This document shows, one piece after another, positions 8,111 to 15,905 of a stretch of 36,327 nt of DNA. The notes under the pieces are model-generated. The model was not told the origin of the DNA, made no database searches, and was given only the letters and a program-made list of their open reading frames with translations. Position numbers and translations under genes: made by a program. How positions within the stretch are numbered: position 1 is the stretch's first letter; every line of letters starts with the position of its first letter. Origin of the DNA: QAMH01 sp964435565 (lineage in GTDB: Bacteria > Actinomycetota > Coriobacteriia > Coriobacteriales > QAMH01); NCBI GenBank assembly GCA_964435565.1, contig CAYSZR010000017.1:1-36327 (forward strand), given 5' to 3'.

Positions 8111-9322
8111 ATGGGAAATGGACCACTGACAGGTGCAAGGATTCTTGACTTGACGCAGTTCGAATCGGGAACCGTCTGCACCGAGACGCTAGCCTGGCTT
8201 GGTGCAGAAGTATTGAAGGTCGAAAGGCCCGTCAAAGGTGAACTTGGTCGTTTTTCGGGAATGGATCCCGAACATGATGGATATGGCTTCATCATCATGA
8301 ATATGAACAAGAAGGGTCTGACCTGCAATATGAAGACCCCTGAGGGCCATGATCTCATGGTGAAGCTCCTTGAGAAGTGCGATGTTATCGTCGAGAATAT
8401 GGGCCCTGGCGCTATGGATCGTCTCGGTCTTTCATATGAAGATTGCAAAAAGGTCAACTCGAAGATTATCTATGCGTCCATCAAGGGTTTTTATTCGCAG
8501 GGTCCATACGCCAACTATCCCGCATTCGATCCAATCGCCACGCATACGGGAGGATTCGTCGCAGCATCTGGCTTGCCCGATCAGCCCATTAAGGCCGGCG
8601 TGAGCGTAGCCGACTCCGGGACAGGCATCCTATGCGCGCTTGCAATCACCGCCGCTCTCTATCAGCGTGATAAAGAAGGCGTTGGCCAACAGATAGAATG
8701 CGATATGCAAGATTTCATGATCGGCCTTGGTCGTTCTGGCTGGGAGCCTTACTACTTCACAGGCAAGCCTCCTCGCCGCGTGGGCAACGGGATGCCGCTT
8801 GAAGATGTCGCTCCTTCCGACACATACCCTTGCAAGCCGTTCGGCACCAACGATTACGTGCATATCTACACGTCGCGTGCACCGGGGTCTAAGCAATGGG
8901 ATCTTCTTTGCAAGACCATCGGCCGTGAAGACCTCCTTGACGACCCGAAGATGGCAACCCCGCATAGCCGCTATGAAAACCGTGAGGAATTAAACAAGAT
9001 CATCGCAGAGTGGACCGGGCAGCATACCAAGCAAGAGGCAATGGACATCCTCGCGAAAGCCGGAGTCCCAGCAGGCGCCCTTCTTGACATCTCTGACTTC
9101 GCCTCCGACCCGCAATACACTGACCGCGGCATCGTTGTCGAAGTCGAGCATGATTATCGCGGCAAAGTTAAGGTCCCCGGATTCGCAGCTCGCATGTCTG
9201 AAAACCACATCGACTACGAACGCTCTCCCGAACTTGGTGGAAATAACGAAGAGATCTACGGTGGCCTGCTCGACATGAGCGAAGAAGAAATCGAACAGCT
9301 GCGCGAGAAAAAGGTCATCTAG
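8111..9322 (+). CDS. Family III (CaiB/BaiF/Frc) CoA-transferase
   Basis: A 403-residue CoA-transferase of the formyl-CoA/FldA family, which moves CoA between carboxylic acids through a mixed-anhydride/thioester intermediate. N-terminal GARILDLTQFESG and GAEVLKVERP are typical nucleotide-fold motifs. The catalytic aspartate corresponding to Frc Asp169 is probably Asp168 in GVSVADSGTG. The start is taken at the ATG at 8111 because AAGGAG lies eight bases upstream; the frame can be read back to 8054 but would then overlap the preceding gene. It is the last gene of the dehydratase operon and is followed by a very strong hairpin. Its expected role is to charge the hydroxy acid with CoA and recover CoA from the product. 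Confidence 0.9.
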   Translation: MGNGPLTGARILDLTQFESGTVCTETLAWLGAEVLKVERPVKGELGRFSGMDPEHDGYGFIIMNMNKKGLTCNMKTPEGHDLMVKLLEKCDVIVENMGPGAMDRLGLSYEDCKKVNSKIIYASIKGFYSQGPYANYPAFDPIATHTGGFVAASGLPDQPIKAGVSVADSGTGILCALAITAALYQRDKEGVGQQIECDMQDFMIGLGRSGWEPYYFTGKPPRRVGNGMPLEDVAPSDTYPCKPFGTNDYVHIYTSRAPGSKQWDLLCKTIGREDLLDDPKMATPHSRYENREELNKIIAEWTGQHTKQEAMDILAKAGVPAGALLDISDFASDPQYTDRGIVVEVEHDYRGKVKVPGFAARMSENHIDYERSPELGGNNEEIYGGLLDMSEEEIEQLREKKVI

Positions 9323-9370
9323 CCAAAGTTGCGAAATTTGATTTCCCCCTCCTTTTCAAACGCAACAGGC

Positions 9371-9412
9371 TGTAAGAGAGCCCGCCCGACATTTCGGGCG
9401 GGCTCTCTTACA
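9371..9412. terminator. Bidirectional-type terminator, perfect 19-bp stem
   Basis: TGTAAGAGAGCCCGCCCGA and its exact complement flank a four-base loop, about 50 bases after the CoA-transferase stop. The TCTCTTACA flank gives a modest U-rich end on either strand. Confidence 0.8.
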
Positions 9413-9457
9413 TGCCGTCCGCTCAGGCACGACATGTAAGAATCGAACGTGCACATG

Positions 9458-9495
9458 CGACAGGCCCCAACTCGTTGCCAAATTGGGGCCTGTCG
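9458..9495. terminator. Second hairpin between the convergent CoA-transferase and UroD-like genes
   Basis: CGACAGGCCCCAA (9458-9470) pairs perfectly with TTGGGGCCTGTCG (9483-9495) around a 12-base loop. It lies about 25 bases beyond the UroD-like stop codon on the minus strand, so it probably ends that transcript. No strong U-tract is seen. Confidence 0.65.
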
Positions 9496-9520
9496 TATTT
9501 CGGTTTATAGAAAATGTAAG

Positions 9521-10630
9521 TTATCCGCAATATGCCCGTCTTGAAGCCTTATACAGCTCCTCGTTATATGCATGCGTCAGAATTTTGCCACTCTGATTGC
9601 GGAAATTAAAAATCGAGGGCTTGCCAGGCTTGCAATAGCGCTCAACATACGCACGCGCATAAGCACGCTGTTCCTCTTCAGAAGTCGTCTCTGGATCGAA
9701 AATCTCTGGACTGACAGCGATGACGATCTGATCGCCATACCTGTCATAGATATCGGCGGTATCGTTCACGTTGCCCTGGGGCGTCCAGCTATCCCATCCC
9801 GCCTTGATCATATTGGGGACCTGTTTAATGCCATTGCCGCAGCTGTGGAGATTGGCTACGATGCCATACTCGTGAAGGCGGTCGGTCACCTTACGCATAG
9901 CAGGAACAATCGCCGCCTCACATGCTTCGGGCGAGAAAAGGGCGCCCGCAGCGCTTCCCCAGTCATCATGAATAAGGAAGCTGTCGATATGCTCAAAATA
10001 CTTCACATAGTGATCGATGATATCGACGTACACATCAGAGAGCTTCATAAAGAGCGCAGCGGCCTCTTCCCTATCATCTTCATCGACAAGCGTGACTGCC
10101 GCCTCTTCAAACCCCATAAACGAGATAAGACGCTCAAACCACCCAGTGAAAATCCACGACTCATTGAGCGTCTTAGTCGTGAGGTACGTGCCGTTGTTTT
10201 CCGCTGCAGACCGTTCCCAATCCCAAGAGTCAACATCGGGAAAAACGATAACATCGCGCCAGTCTGAAATATCAGCAAGCACGTAACCCTGCTTGGGATC
10301 TTCCATAGACCCACGGGCGTTCGCATCGAAGATCCATTCGATACCGAACATATCCTTGCCCCCGCCTTCTTCGACAGGGTCGAAGGGCGTTGCGTCACGC
10401 ACATAGCCACGCGCGATGTTATCGGGCACGCAACGCGGGTTGAATGGCAGGGTCTCATAGCCGACCATCTGCCAAAGCGGATGGCCCATGAGCGCTGCGT
10501 GCGCATTAACACTGCTGGAAATGGGAAACGAGAATTCCTCGACTTCGCACATATGAAGTGATTCGGGTTGGATACCCGTAACTTCGAGCTCGCTTTCGTC
10601 GAAAGCGATTCTTTCGGGTTGCGTAAACAT
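9521..10630 (-). CDS. UroD/MtaA-superfamily protein (predicted zinc-dependent methyltransferase or decarboxylase-like)
   Basis: A 369-residue TIM-barrel protein of the uroporphyrinogen decarboxylase superfamily, in the branch that includes the corrinoid methyltransferases MtaA, MtbA and CmuA. HDDWGSAAGALFSPE near residue 221 and LHSCGNG near 261 match that branch. His262 and Cys264 would be two zinc ligands, and Cys333 or Cys368 could be the third. A heme-pathway UroD is unlikely, because the first residues lack the usual RxPVWxMRQAG-like motif. AAGGGAG nine bases upstream supports the ATG at 10630. No corrinoid protein or MtrH-type partner is present in the window. The gene has its own promoter with the same layout as that of the dehydratase operon, so it probably serves the same pathway, perhaps demethylating or decarboxylating an intermediate. 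That role is inference. Confidence 0.75.
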   Translation of the reverse strand: MFTQPERIAFDESELEVTGIQPESLHMCEVEEFSFPISSSVNAHAALMGHPLWQMVGYETLPFNPRCVPDNIARGYVRDATPFDPVEEGGGKDMFGIEWIFDANARGSMEDPKQGYVLADISDWRDVIVFPDVDSWDWERSAAENNGTYLTTKTLNESWIFTGWFERLISFMGFEEAAVTLVDEDDREEAAALFMKLSDVYVDIIDHYVKYFEHIDSFLIHDDWGSAAGALFSPEACEAAIVPAMRKVTDRLHEYGIVANLHSCGNGIKQVPNMIKAGWDSWTPQGNVNDTADIYDRYGDQIVIAVSPEIFDPETTSEEEQRAYARAYVERYCKPGKPSIFNFRNQSGKILTHAYNEELYKASRRAYCG

Positions 10631-10705
10631 GGATCAGAACTCCCTTGATTTAAATGTGCCTTTGCTGCACTTCCCCAGACGTCTCGAACTGACATTCCAC
10701 TAGTG

Positions 10706-10741
10706 ATTCTATGAACTACGCCTGCATAGGGGAATAAACAG
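10706..10741 (-). promoter_or_regulatory. Predicted promoter of the UroD-like gene (shared architecture, copy B)
   Basis: On the minus strand: CTGTTTATTCCCCT, ten bases, AGTTCATA, with TAGAAT as the -10. The 14-mer, the spacing and the AGTTCATA block are identical to the copy at 5483-5518. The leader would be about 70 bases. Confidence 0.65.
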
Positions 10742-10784
10742 TAGTACTACGAAAGTGAAACCAGTTGTTTAAACCACGTAAGAG

Positions 10785-10821
10785 CAGATGGGTCCACACG
10801 GAAAACCGGCGGACCCATCTG
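10785..10821 (-). terminator. Hairpin downstream of the second carboxylate carrier
   Basis: CAGATGGGTCC pairs with GGACCCATCTG, and the stem continues imperfectly inward with a TTTT apex on the minus strand. It lies about 40 bases beyond the stop of the gene ending at 10859. No clear T-tract follows. Confidence 0.65.
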
Positions 10822-10858
10822 TTAGGGGGGGGTTGTTCTAAGCTATCAGTACCAACCT

Positions 10859-12208
10859 TTACGCGCCGATCGCCGGCAAGAAGCTATAGATTGGCGTGAA
10901 GGAAAGCGCTACGGCAACAACCATCATGATCACAGCCATGCCCAACTGGTACACGAAGAGCTTTTCGGGAATGCCCTTGGGCGCGCCGATGAGAGAAGCC
11001 GCGCCACCCGTCGAAATCGGGCTGAAGGATGTGACACCCACGCCGATCATCATCGGAACGACCATAGCCGAGAAGTCCAATCCGGTAGCCGGGGCGAGCG
11101 CCGCGATGACCGTGAAGAGCAGTGGCTGAACTGTCGATGCCGAAGTGACAAAGGAAAGCGCCGCGCCGACCAAGCAGAGCATCGGGCCGATAAGACGCGG
11201 GTCAAGAGTCTGCATGTACTGGCCAAGAGTGTCGACAACGCCGAGCGGAGTGGCCAAAGCACAGTACATACCCATGCCGGTGATGAGGAAGATCATGTTC
11301 CAGTTAACGTCTGAGGAAAAGACTTCCTTGATGGTCTTGCCACCGAGCAAGGCGACAAACGAGATGCCCAGAACAGCGGTGACAGGGATAGTCAGGTTGT
11401 TAGAGGCCCATTTCATGATGCCTGAAGGGGCAAATTGGTTTATGACCGCCGGGCCCAGCAGCAACAGGATGCAAGAGAAGATAATGATAAGCGTGGCGAT
11501 CTGGTTCTTGCTAAACGCGCCGGGCTTTTCCATGGAGGAGTCGACCTGCTCGACATCCAGGCCATACTTCGCCTTGTAGTCAATCGGCTTCCATGCTTTG
11601 GTTACGACATACATGACAACAAGGAAGATGATTGCCAAGACAGCATAGTAGATTGCGACGCGCGTCTGCATGGCAACACCATTGAGGCCAGGCAGGAACT
11701 GCTCATACATACCTATGGTCAAAGCGCCATTAGAAGTCCAAGGCATGAACGCGCCGACAAACGAGCCAGTCCACAAAGCGACCGGGACGATAAAGGGGGT
11801 GACGCCTGCTGCGACACACAGGCCCCAAGCGAGCGGAGCGACAATGAAGGTGTTCATCGTTCCAGCACCTGCGATGGCAACGATGATAGCGACGAAGAAG
11901 ATGGCGAACGGCAGTGCCCAGCGCGCATTCCTGAATACGTAGACGACCTTACGACCCAAGGTGTCCAGGGTGCCATTGGCAGCCGCGAATGCATAGAAGA
12001 TAACCGGCAGACCGTAGTTCCAGAACAGGGCCGATGGGAACAGTTTTATGAACCCGGATGACGTGCCCAAGGCGCCATCCTTGCCACAGAATATCCAGAA
12101 CAAAATGAAGCCGAACACGACGGCGACAAAGCCGGCGTTGATCTTGAACACCTGCCCGATGACGACGGCGAGAATGAAGCCGGCGAAGAACAAGGTAACC
12201 ACTAACAT
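10859..12208 (-). CDS. Ion-transporter superfamily carboxylate carrier (MatC/SLC13-like)
   Basis: A 449-residue membrane protein with about 12 hydrophobic segments and two pseudo-repeats. Each repeat has a re-entrant motif: FMPWTSNGALTIGM near residue 155 and FSPISTGGAASLIGAP near 400. This resembles MatC, DASS and SLC13 dicarboxylate carriers of the ion-transporter superfamily; the exact family is uncertain. AAGGAGGG six bases before the ATG sets the start. It lies 36 bp downstream of GRE2 on the same strand with no terminator between, so the two are very likely cotranscribed. It probably imports the GRE2 substrate, a mono- or dicarboxylate. Confidence 0.8.
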   Translation of the reverse strand: MLVVTLFFAGFILAVVIGQVFKINAGFVAVVFGFILFWIFCGKDGALGTSSGFIKLFPSALFWNYGLPVIFYAFAAANGTLDTLGRKVVYVFRNARWALPFAIFFVAIIVAIAGAGTMNTFIVAPLAWGLCVAAGVTPFIVPVALWTGSFVGAFMPWTSNGALTIGMYEQFLPGLNGVAMQTRVAIYYAVLAIIFLVVMYVVTKAWKPIDYKAKYGLDVEQVDSSMEKPGAFSKNQIATLIIIFSCILLLLGPAVINQFAPSGIMKWASNNLTIPVTAVLGISFVALLGGKTIKEVFSSDVNWNMIFLITGMGMYCALATPLGVVDTLGQYMQTLDPRLIGPMLCLVGAALSFVTSASTVQPLLFTVIAALAPATGLDFSAMVVPMMIGVGVTSFSPISTGGAASLIGAPKGIPEKLFVYQLGMAVIMMVVAVALSFTPIYSFLPAIGA

Positions 12209-12244
12209 TATGTACCCTCCTTAGAAACCTCAATTGGAAAACGC

Positions 12245-14677
12245 CTAGAAGGACTGAACCTCCTCGAATCCAGTCCTGTTGATAACCTCGTCTTGAATGG
12301 GCTCGGTCAAGCGCACGAAGTACGCGCTGTAGCCGGCCACACGAACAACAAGATCATCATGATCCTCAGGATGTTCCTTTGCATCACGCAAATCGTCCAA
12401 GCTCACTACATTGAACTGGATATGCTTTGCGCCATGCGTCAGATATGTTTTGATTGCACCCCCTAGCTTATCTAGATCAGAATCGGTCTTAAGAGCATCG
12501 GGATTGAACTTCATGTTATGAAGCGTGCCCTGGTAATCATCTACATCGACTTTCATAGCGCTTGCCAAAACGGCCAAGGGCCCCTTCTTATCGAACCCGC
12601 GCTCGGGAGAAAGGGATGCATCGGCAAGAACCGAGCCGCCCTTGCGACCATCAGGTGTCGCACCTGTAACGGAACCGCCCGGCTGGTGAGCCGAGATGCT
12701 AATAGCATTCGGAATGATAGTGCCGCCATAGGCCTCTTTGTTGCTGCGACAATCGTCGGCGAAACGCTTGTAGACCTCTGCAACCAAAGTGTCGACCTCG
12801 TCGATATTGTTGCCGTATTTCGGGGCGCCCAGGAAATCCTGCTGCATATCCTCGTACCCGACCCAATCGGCATCCATCGCTTCGATGAGCTGGGCCATGG
12901 TGTATTTCTTCTCATCGAAGATGAGTTTTTTAACCGCAGCAAGCGCGTCGCCCGTATTGACACCGCCAACACAGCCGAGCACGCAGGCATTTTCAAAGAA
13001 CATCTCGCGATCCGTTGCATCATGGCCACATGCAACGCCATCTTCGAGCAACGCGGAGATAAAGCTGTTCTGGAACAGATCGTGTTCCGCGATGAGCTCG
13101 ACGTTCTGCCGTTCGGCAGCCATACCCACAAGATGCTTCATCTCATCGAAGAAGCCTTCTTTGAACTTTTCGAAACTTGAGATGGCCATCACATCGCCAC
13201 CGGGCACGCCCACCATTTCTTGGGTATAGCGGCAAAATCCATTGTGCATAAAGACATCAAGAGCCTGCAGCGTAATGAAAAACGTCACTTGGAGCGTACG
13301 CGTCTTGGCAGGAAGATTGCCGTCAACACAGCCGGTCATGCAGTAGTTATGGGCATCTTCAGCGCTGAACCCGTGCTTGGTGAAAAACGCCTCGAAGCTC
13401 TTGTCCCCAACGAACGCCGGCATGCCAACACCGGATCGAACGACCTTGAGTGCACGACGGAGCAATTCTTCCGGGGTATTCTCATGAACACGCAGCGTCA
13501 ATGTATGATGCGACAACCCTGTTTCCTCTGCAGCGTCAAGCAACAGATAGGTAAGGGCATTAGTTGCGTCAGAACCATCGGCCTTGACGCCGCCGATAGT
13601 CGCGTTGTACCACTTGGCCATTCCGGAATTCTTGGTTCGGTTAGCCTGGCCGGAAACACGATTGATCTTCATGATCTTGCAGCGAAATACCTCGAGGAGC
13701 TCAAGAGCCTCATCCTCGGTGATGATACCCGCATCGATATCGTTCTGATAGAAGGGGTAGAGCAGCTGGTCCATACGTCCCAGAGAGGTCGTCGGAGACG
13801 GACATGCCATAAGGAAGGTGAACCAGTACGCCTGCATTGCCTCTCTGAAGGTCTCGGGCGCCTCATACGGAACCTTACGGCAGCACGCCGCCATCGCCTC
13901 GAGCTCTGCCTTGCGTTTGGGATCGCTCTCTTCCTTCGCCTTTTCATCGGCCAAATCTGCATAACGCTCTGCCCAGCGGCACCAAGCCTTGAAAACTCGA
14001 ATGATGCCTTCCCAATAGAGCTGCTTCTTGATGGAGTCAACCGAGTCGTACCTTAAATCCTCGAGGCATTGTTCAGCTTCTGCAATAACCCCTTTGGCGC
14101 CTTCTTCCAAAATGCGCTCGTAATCGACACATACCAAGAAAAAGCCAGGTCCAAGCCCCATGCCAGACATGGCATAGCCGCCGCCAGAACCACCGTGGCG
14201 GTCCTTCCACGGAGGAAGAACGACACCAGACTTCATAAAGGGCCACAGGCGATCGTTCTCGCCAAGGGTCTTGCCGATGCGGCCAATAAGATTATCGTTC
14301 AGGGAATTACTCTTGAAACGATCGTTGAGGGCATAGAGCTCTTCTTCATCTTCGGGCGTAATCGTGTAGATTTCGCTCTTGAGCGAATCGACTTCGTCCC
14401 GAGTCCATACACCATACTCATAAGACATCTCGATGCCAAAGGGCTTGCTCGCCCCTTCGCCCAAAATCAGCTCATCATCATCCATAAAGATGTCGATGCC
14501 ATCGAGGATACGCTCTTGAACTTTTGAGCGCCTGGTAATCATGTCTTCGCCAGCAGTCTCGTCAAGCGCGTCGCATGCAAGACGGAACTGTTGCACGCAG
14601 AGCGGATACTTATTGATCTCCAGACTCTTCACCATCTGATTGACACGGTCATTCATCACATGGTTTTCAAGATCCAT
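12245..14677 (-). CDS. Glycyl radical enzyme 2 (PFL-like eliminase/decarboxylase type, unknown substrate)
   Basis: An 810-residue GRE and a clear paralogue of the one at 179-2599. The thiyl cysteine is Cys450 in GCVDGNLPAK and the radical glycine is Gly782 in RVAGYSAYF, the same numbers as in GRE1. RMDQLLYPFY, GVGMPAF and GATPDGR are typical GRE motifs. As in GRE1, Asp replaces the usual Glu two residues after the cysteine, and LP(A/G)K follows, so the two belong to one subfamily. Substrate-pocket segments differ strongly, for example residues 160-185, which suggests different substrates. The start is the ATG at 14675-14677, with GAGGAGGG seven bases upstream; the frame extends to 14719 without a ribosome site. 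It is probably in an operon with the carrier at 10859-12208. Activation would come from the radical SAM protein at 18327. Confidence 0.9.
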   Translation of the reverse strand: MDLENHVMNDRVNQMVKSLEINKYPLCVQQFRLACDALDETAGEDMITRRSKVQERILDGIDIFMDDDELILGEGASKPFGIEMSYEYGVWTRDEVDSLKSEIYTITPEDEEELYALNDRFKSNSLNDNLIGRIGKTLGENDRLWPFMKSGVVLPPWKDRHGGSGGGYAMSGMGLGPGFFLVCVDYERILEEGAKGVIAEAEQCLEDLRYDSVDSIKKQLYWEGIIRVFKAWCRWAERYADLADEKAKEESDPKRKAELEAMAACCRKVPYEAPETFREAMQAYWFTFLMACPSPTTSLGRMDQLLYPFYQNDIDAGIITEDEALELLEVFRCKIMKINRVSGQANRTKNSGMAKWYNATIGGVKADGSDATNALTYLLLDAAEETGLSHHTLTLRVHENTPEELLRRALKVVRSGVGMPAFVGDKSFEAFFTKHGFSAEDAHNYCMTGCVDGNLPAKTRTLQVTFFITLQALDVFMHNGFCRYTQEMVGVPGGDVMAISSFEKFKEGFFDEMKHLVGMAAERQNVELIAEHDLFQNSFISALLEDGVACGHDATDREMFFENACVLGCVGGVNTGDALAAVKKLIFDEKKYTMAQLIEAMDADWVGYEDMQQDFLGAPKYGNNIDEVDTLVAEVYKRFADDCRSNKEAYGGTIIPNAISISAHQPGGSVTGATPDGRKGGSVLADASLSPERGFDKKGPLAVLASAMKVDVDDYQGTLHNMKFNPDALKTDSDLDKLGGAIKTYLTHGAKHIQFNVVSLDDLRDAKEHPEDHDDLVVRVAGYSAYFVRLTEPIQDEVINRTGFEEVQSF

Positions 14678-14916
14678 ACAGCTGCCCTCCTCTTTTCTTT
14701 CGGGAAACACGATGTGCATTGATAAACAACGACAGTATCAGCCAGTCACGCTCTCCATCTTTTCTCGTCAACGAGGCAGCGGTCCATATTGAGCATCCAT
14801 GCACAGGGATAGACGGGATGCTTAGCAAAAATGCACTCTTTGCCTACCAACAAGACACGAACGCGTTGCACAGATACAATCAAGACGGCCCAAACCACGT
14901 CGGACTAGGGACATAT

Positions 14917-15867
14917 ATGCAAGGACTCGAGCTTGCGCGCATGTTTTACGAAGAGCACCAAGAGCAGTTGCTTGATGGGATACCAGAATTGGTTCGGCAA
15001 CGTGCGTCCATAGGATTAGTTGGAGAAGGATCGGAATGCTTCGGGCTCGACGACGTTTACTCACGCGATCATGACTGGGGCGCTGGCTTCTGCATCTGGC
15101 TTTCAACCGGCGACTTCCAAGAGTGCGGAGCGCGATTCAAATCCAACTACGAGCGTCTTTGCATGGGAGACTTTCATGGGTACCCCATTCGCAATCCAAC
15201 AATCGCTCAGGGCGTGCAGCGCCTTGGCGTATTCTCAAGCGATGCGTTTTATCAGCAGCTTATCGGCACCTCGCATGCACCGGATTCAAACGAGGAATGG
15301 CTTTTGCTTTCTGAAACCAGCCTGGCCGCCGCAACCAACGGGGCTCTGTTCCAATCCGGCGATTCGGGATTCACCGAAATGCGCAAGAAGCTTCTTCGCT
15401 ACTATCCAGAGGATCTGTGCCTGAAAAAAATCGCATCGTGCTGCCTTATCATGGCGCAGAGTGGGCAGTACAATTTTCCACGCGAGACAGATCGAGGGGA
15501 CTATATCGCAGCATTTCAAGCACTTGACCGCTTCATAGAAGCATCGATGTCGCTCGTCTATATTTTGAACAAGAGATTTCGCCCTTATTACAAATGGGCG
15601 CACAGGTGCCTCGGGACCCTTCCACATCTTGGCATCGATGTGCACGATAACGTAACAATCCTGGTCGACCGTTTCCAGGAGCGCAATTACGCAGACGCCC
15701 TCGATTGCATCGAGAAGATATGCGTCTGTGTCGTAGAAGAGCTGCACAGGCGAAAGCTCACTGATTCGTTCGATCCATTTCTCATGCCACAAGCACTCCA
15801 AGTGAATACGCGCATTAAAGACAACGGCTTTAGGGCAAAGCCTATTCCCATCAGCATTTCCCTATAA
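14917..15867 (+). CDS. DUF4037 (nucleotidyltransferase-like) protein
   Basis: A protein of about 316 residues matching what I know of DUF4037. The hallmark GLVGEGSECFGLDD followed by YSRDHDWGAGFCIWL resembles the Gly-Ser...Asp-x-Asp core of the MNT/Pol-beta nucleotidyltransferase fold, with Cys residues added. Whether it transfers nucleotides is unknown. The start is uncertain. ATG 14917 has AGGG six bases upstream, and the protein then begins MQGLELARMFYEEH, as relatives do. ATG 14818 and TTG 14719 are in-frame alternatives. The chosen start leaves a 239-bp divergent region with GRE2, enough for two promoters; TTG 14719 would leave only 41 bp. The PucR-type regulator follows 38 bp downstream in the same direction. 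From memory this family often lies near DUF4125 genes, and one is present here. Confidence 0.75.
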   Translation: MQGLELARMFYEEHQEQLLDGIPELVRQRASIGLVGEGSECFGLDDVYSRDHDWGAGFCIWLSTGDFQECGARFKSNYERLCMGDFHGYPIRNPTIAQGVQRLGVFSSDAFYQQLIGTSHAPDSNEEWLLLSETSLAAATNGALFQSGDSGFTEMRKKLLRYYPEDLCLKKIASCCLIMAQSGQYNFPRETDRGDYIAAFQALDRFIEASMSLVYILNKRFRPYYKWAHRCLGTLPHLGIDVHDNVTILVDRFQERNYADALDCIEKICVCVVEELHRRKLTDSFDPFLMPQALQVNTRIKDNGFRAKPIPISISL

Positions 15868-15905
15868 TGGTCGTAGCAAAATCGTTTGAAAGAAAATGAG
15901 GGCAC

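Noticed and set aside
14719..14916. Longer N-terminus for the DUF4037 protein from a TTG at 14719
   Set aside because: No ribosome site there, family resemblance begins at the Met encoded at 14917, and the longer form would leave only 41 bp for divergent promoters.
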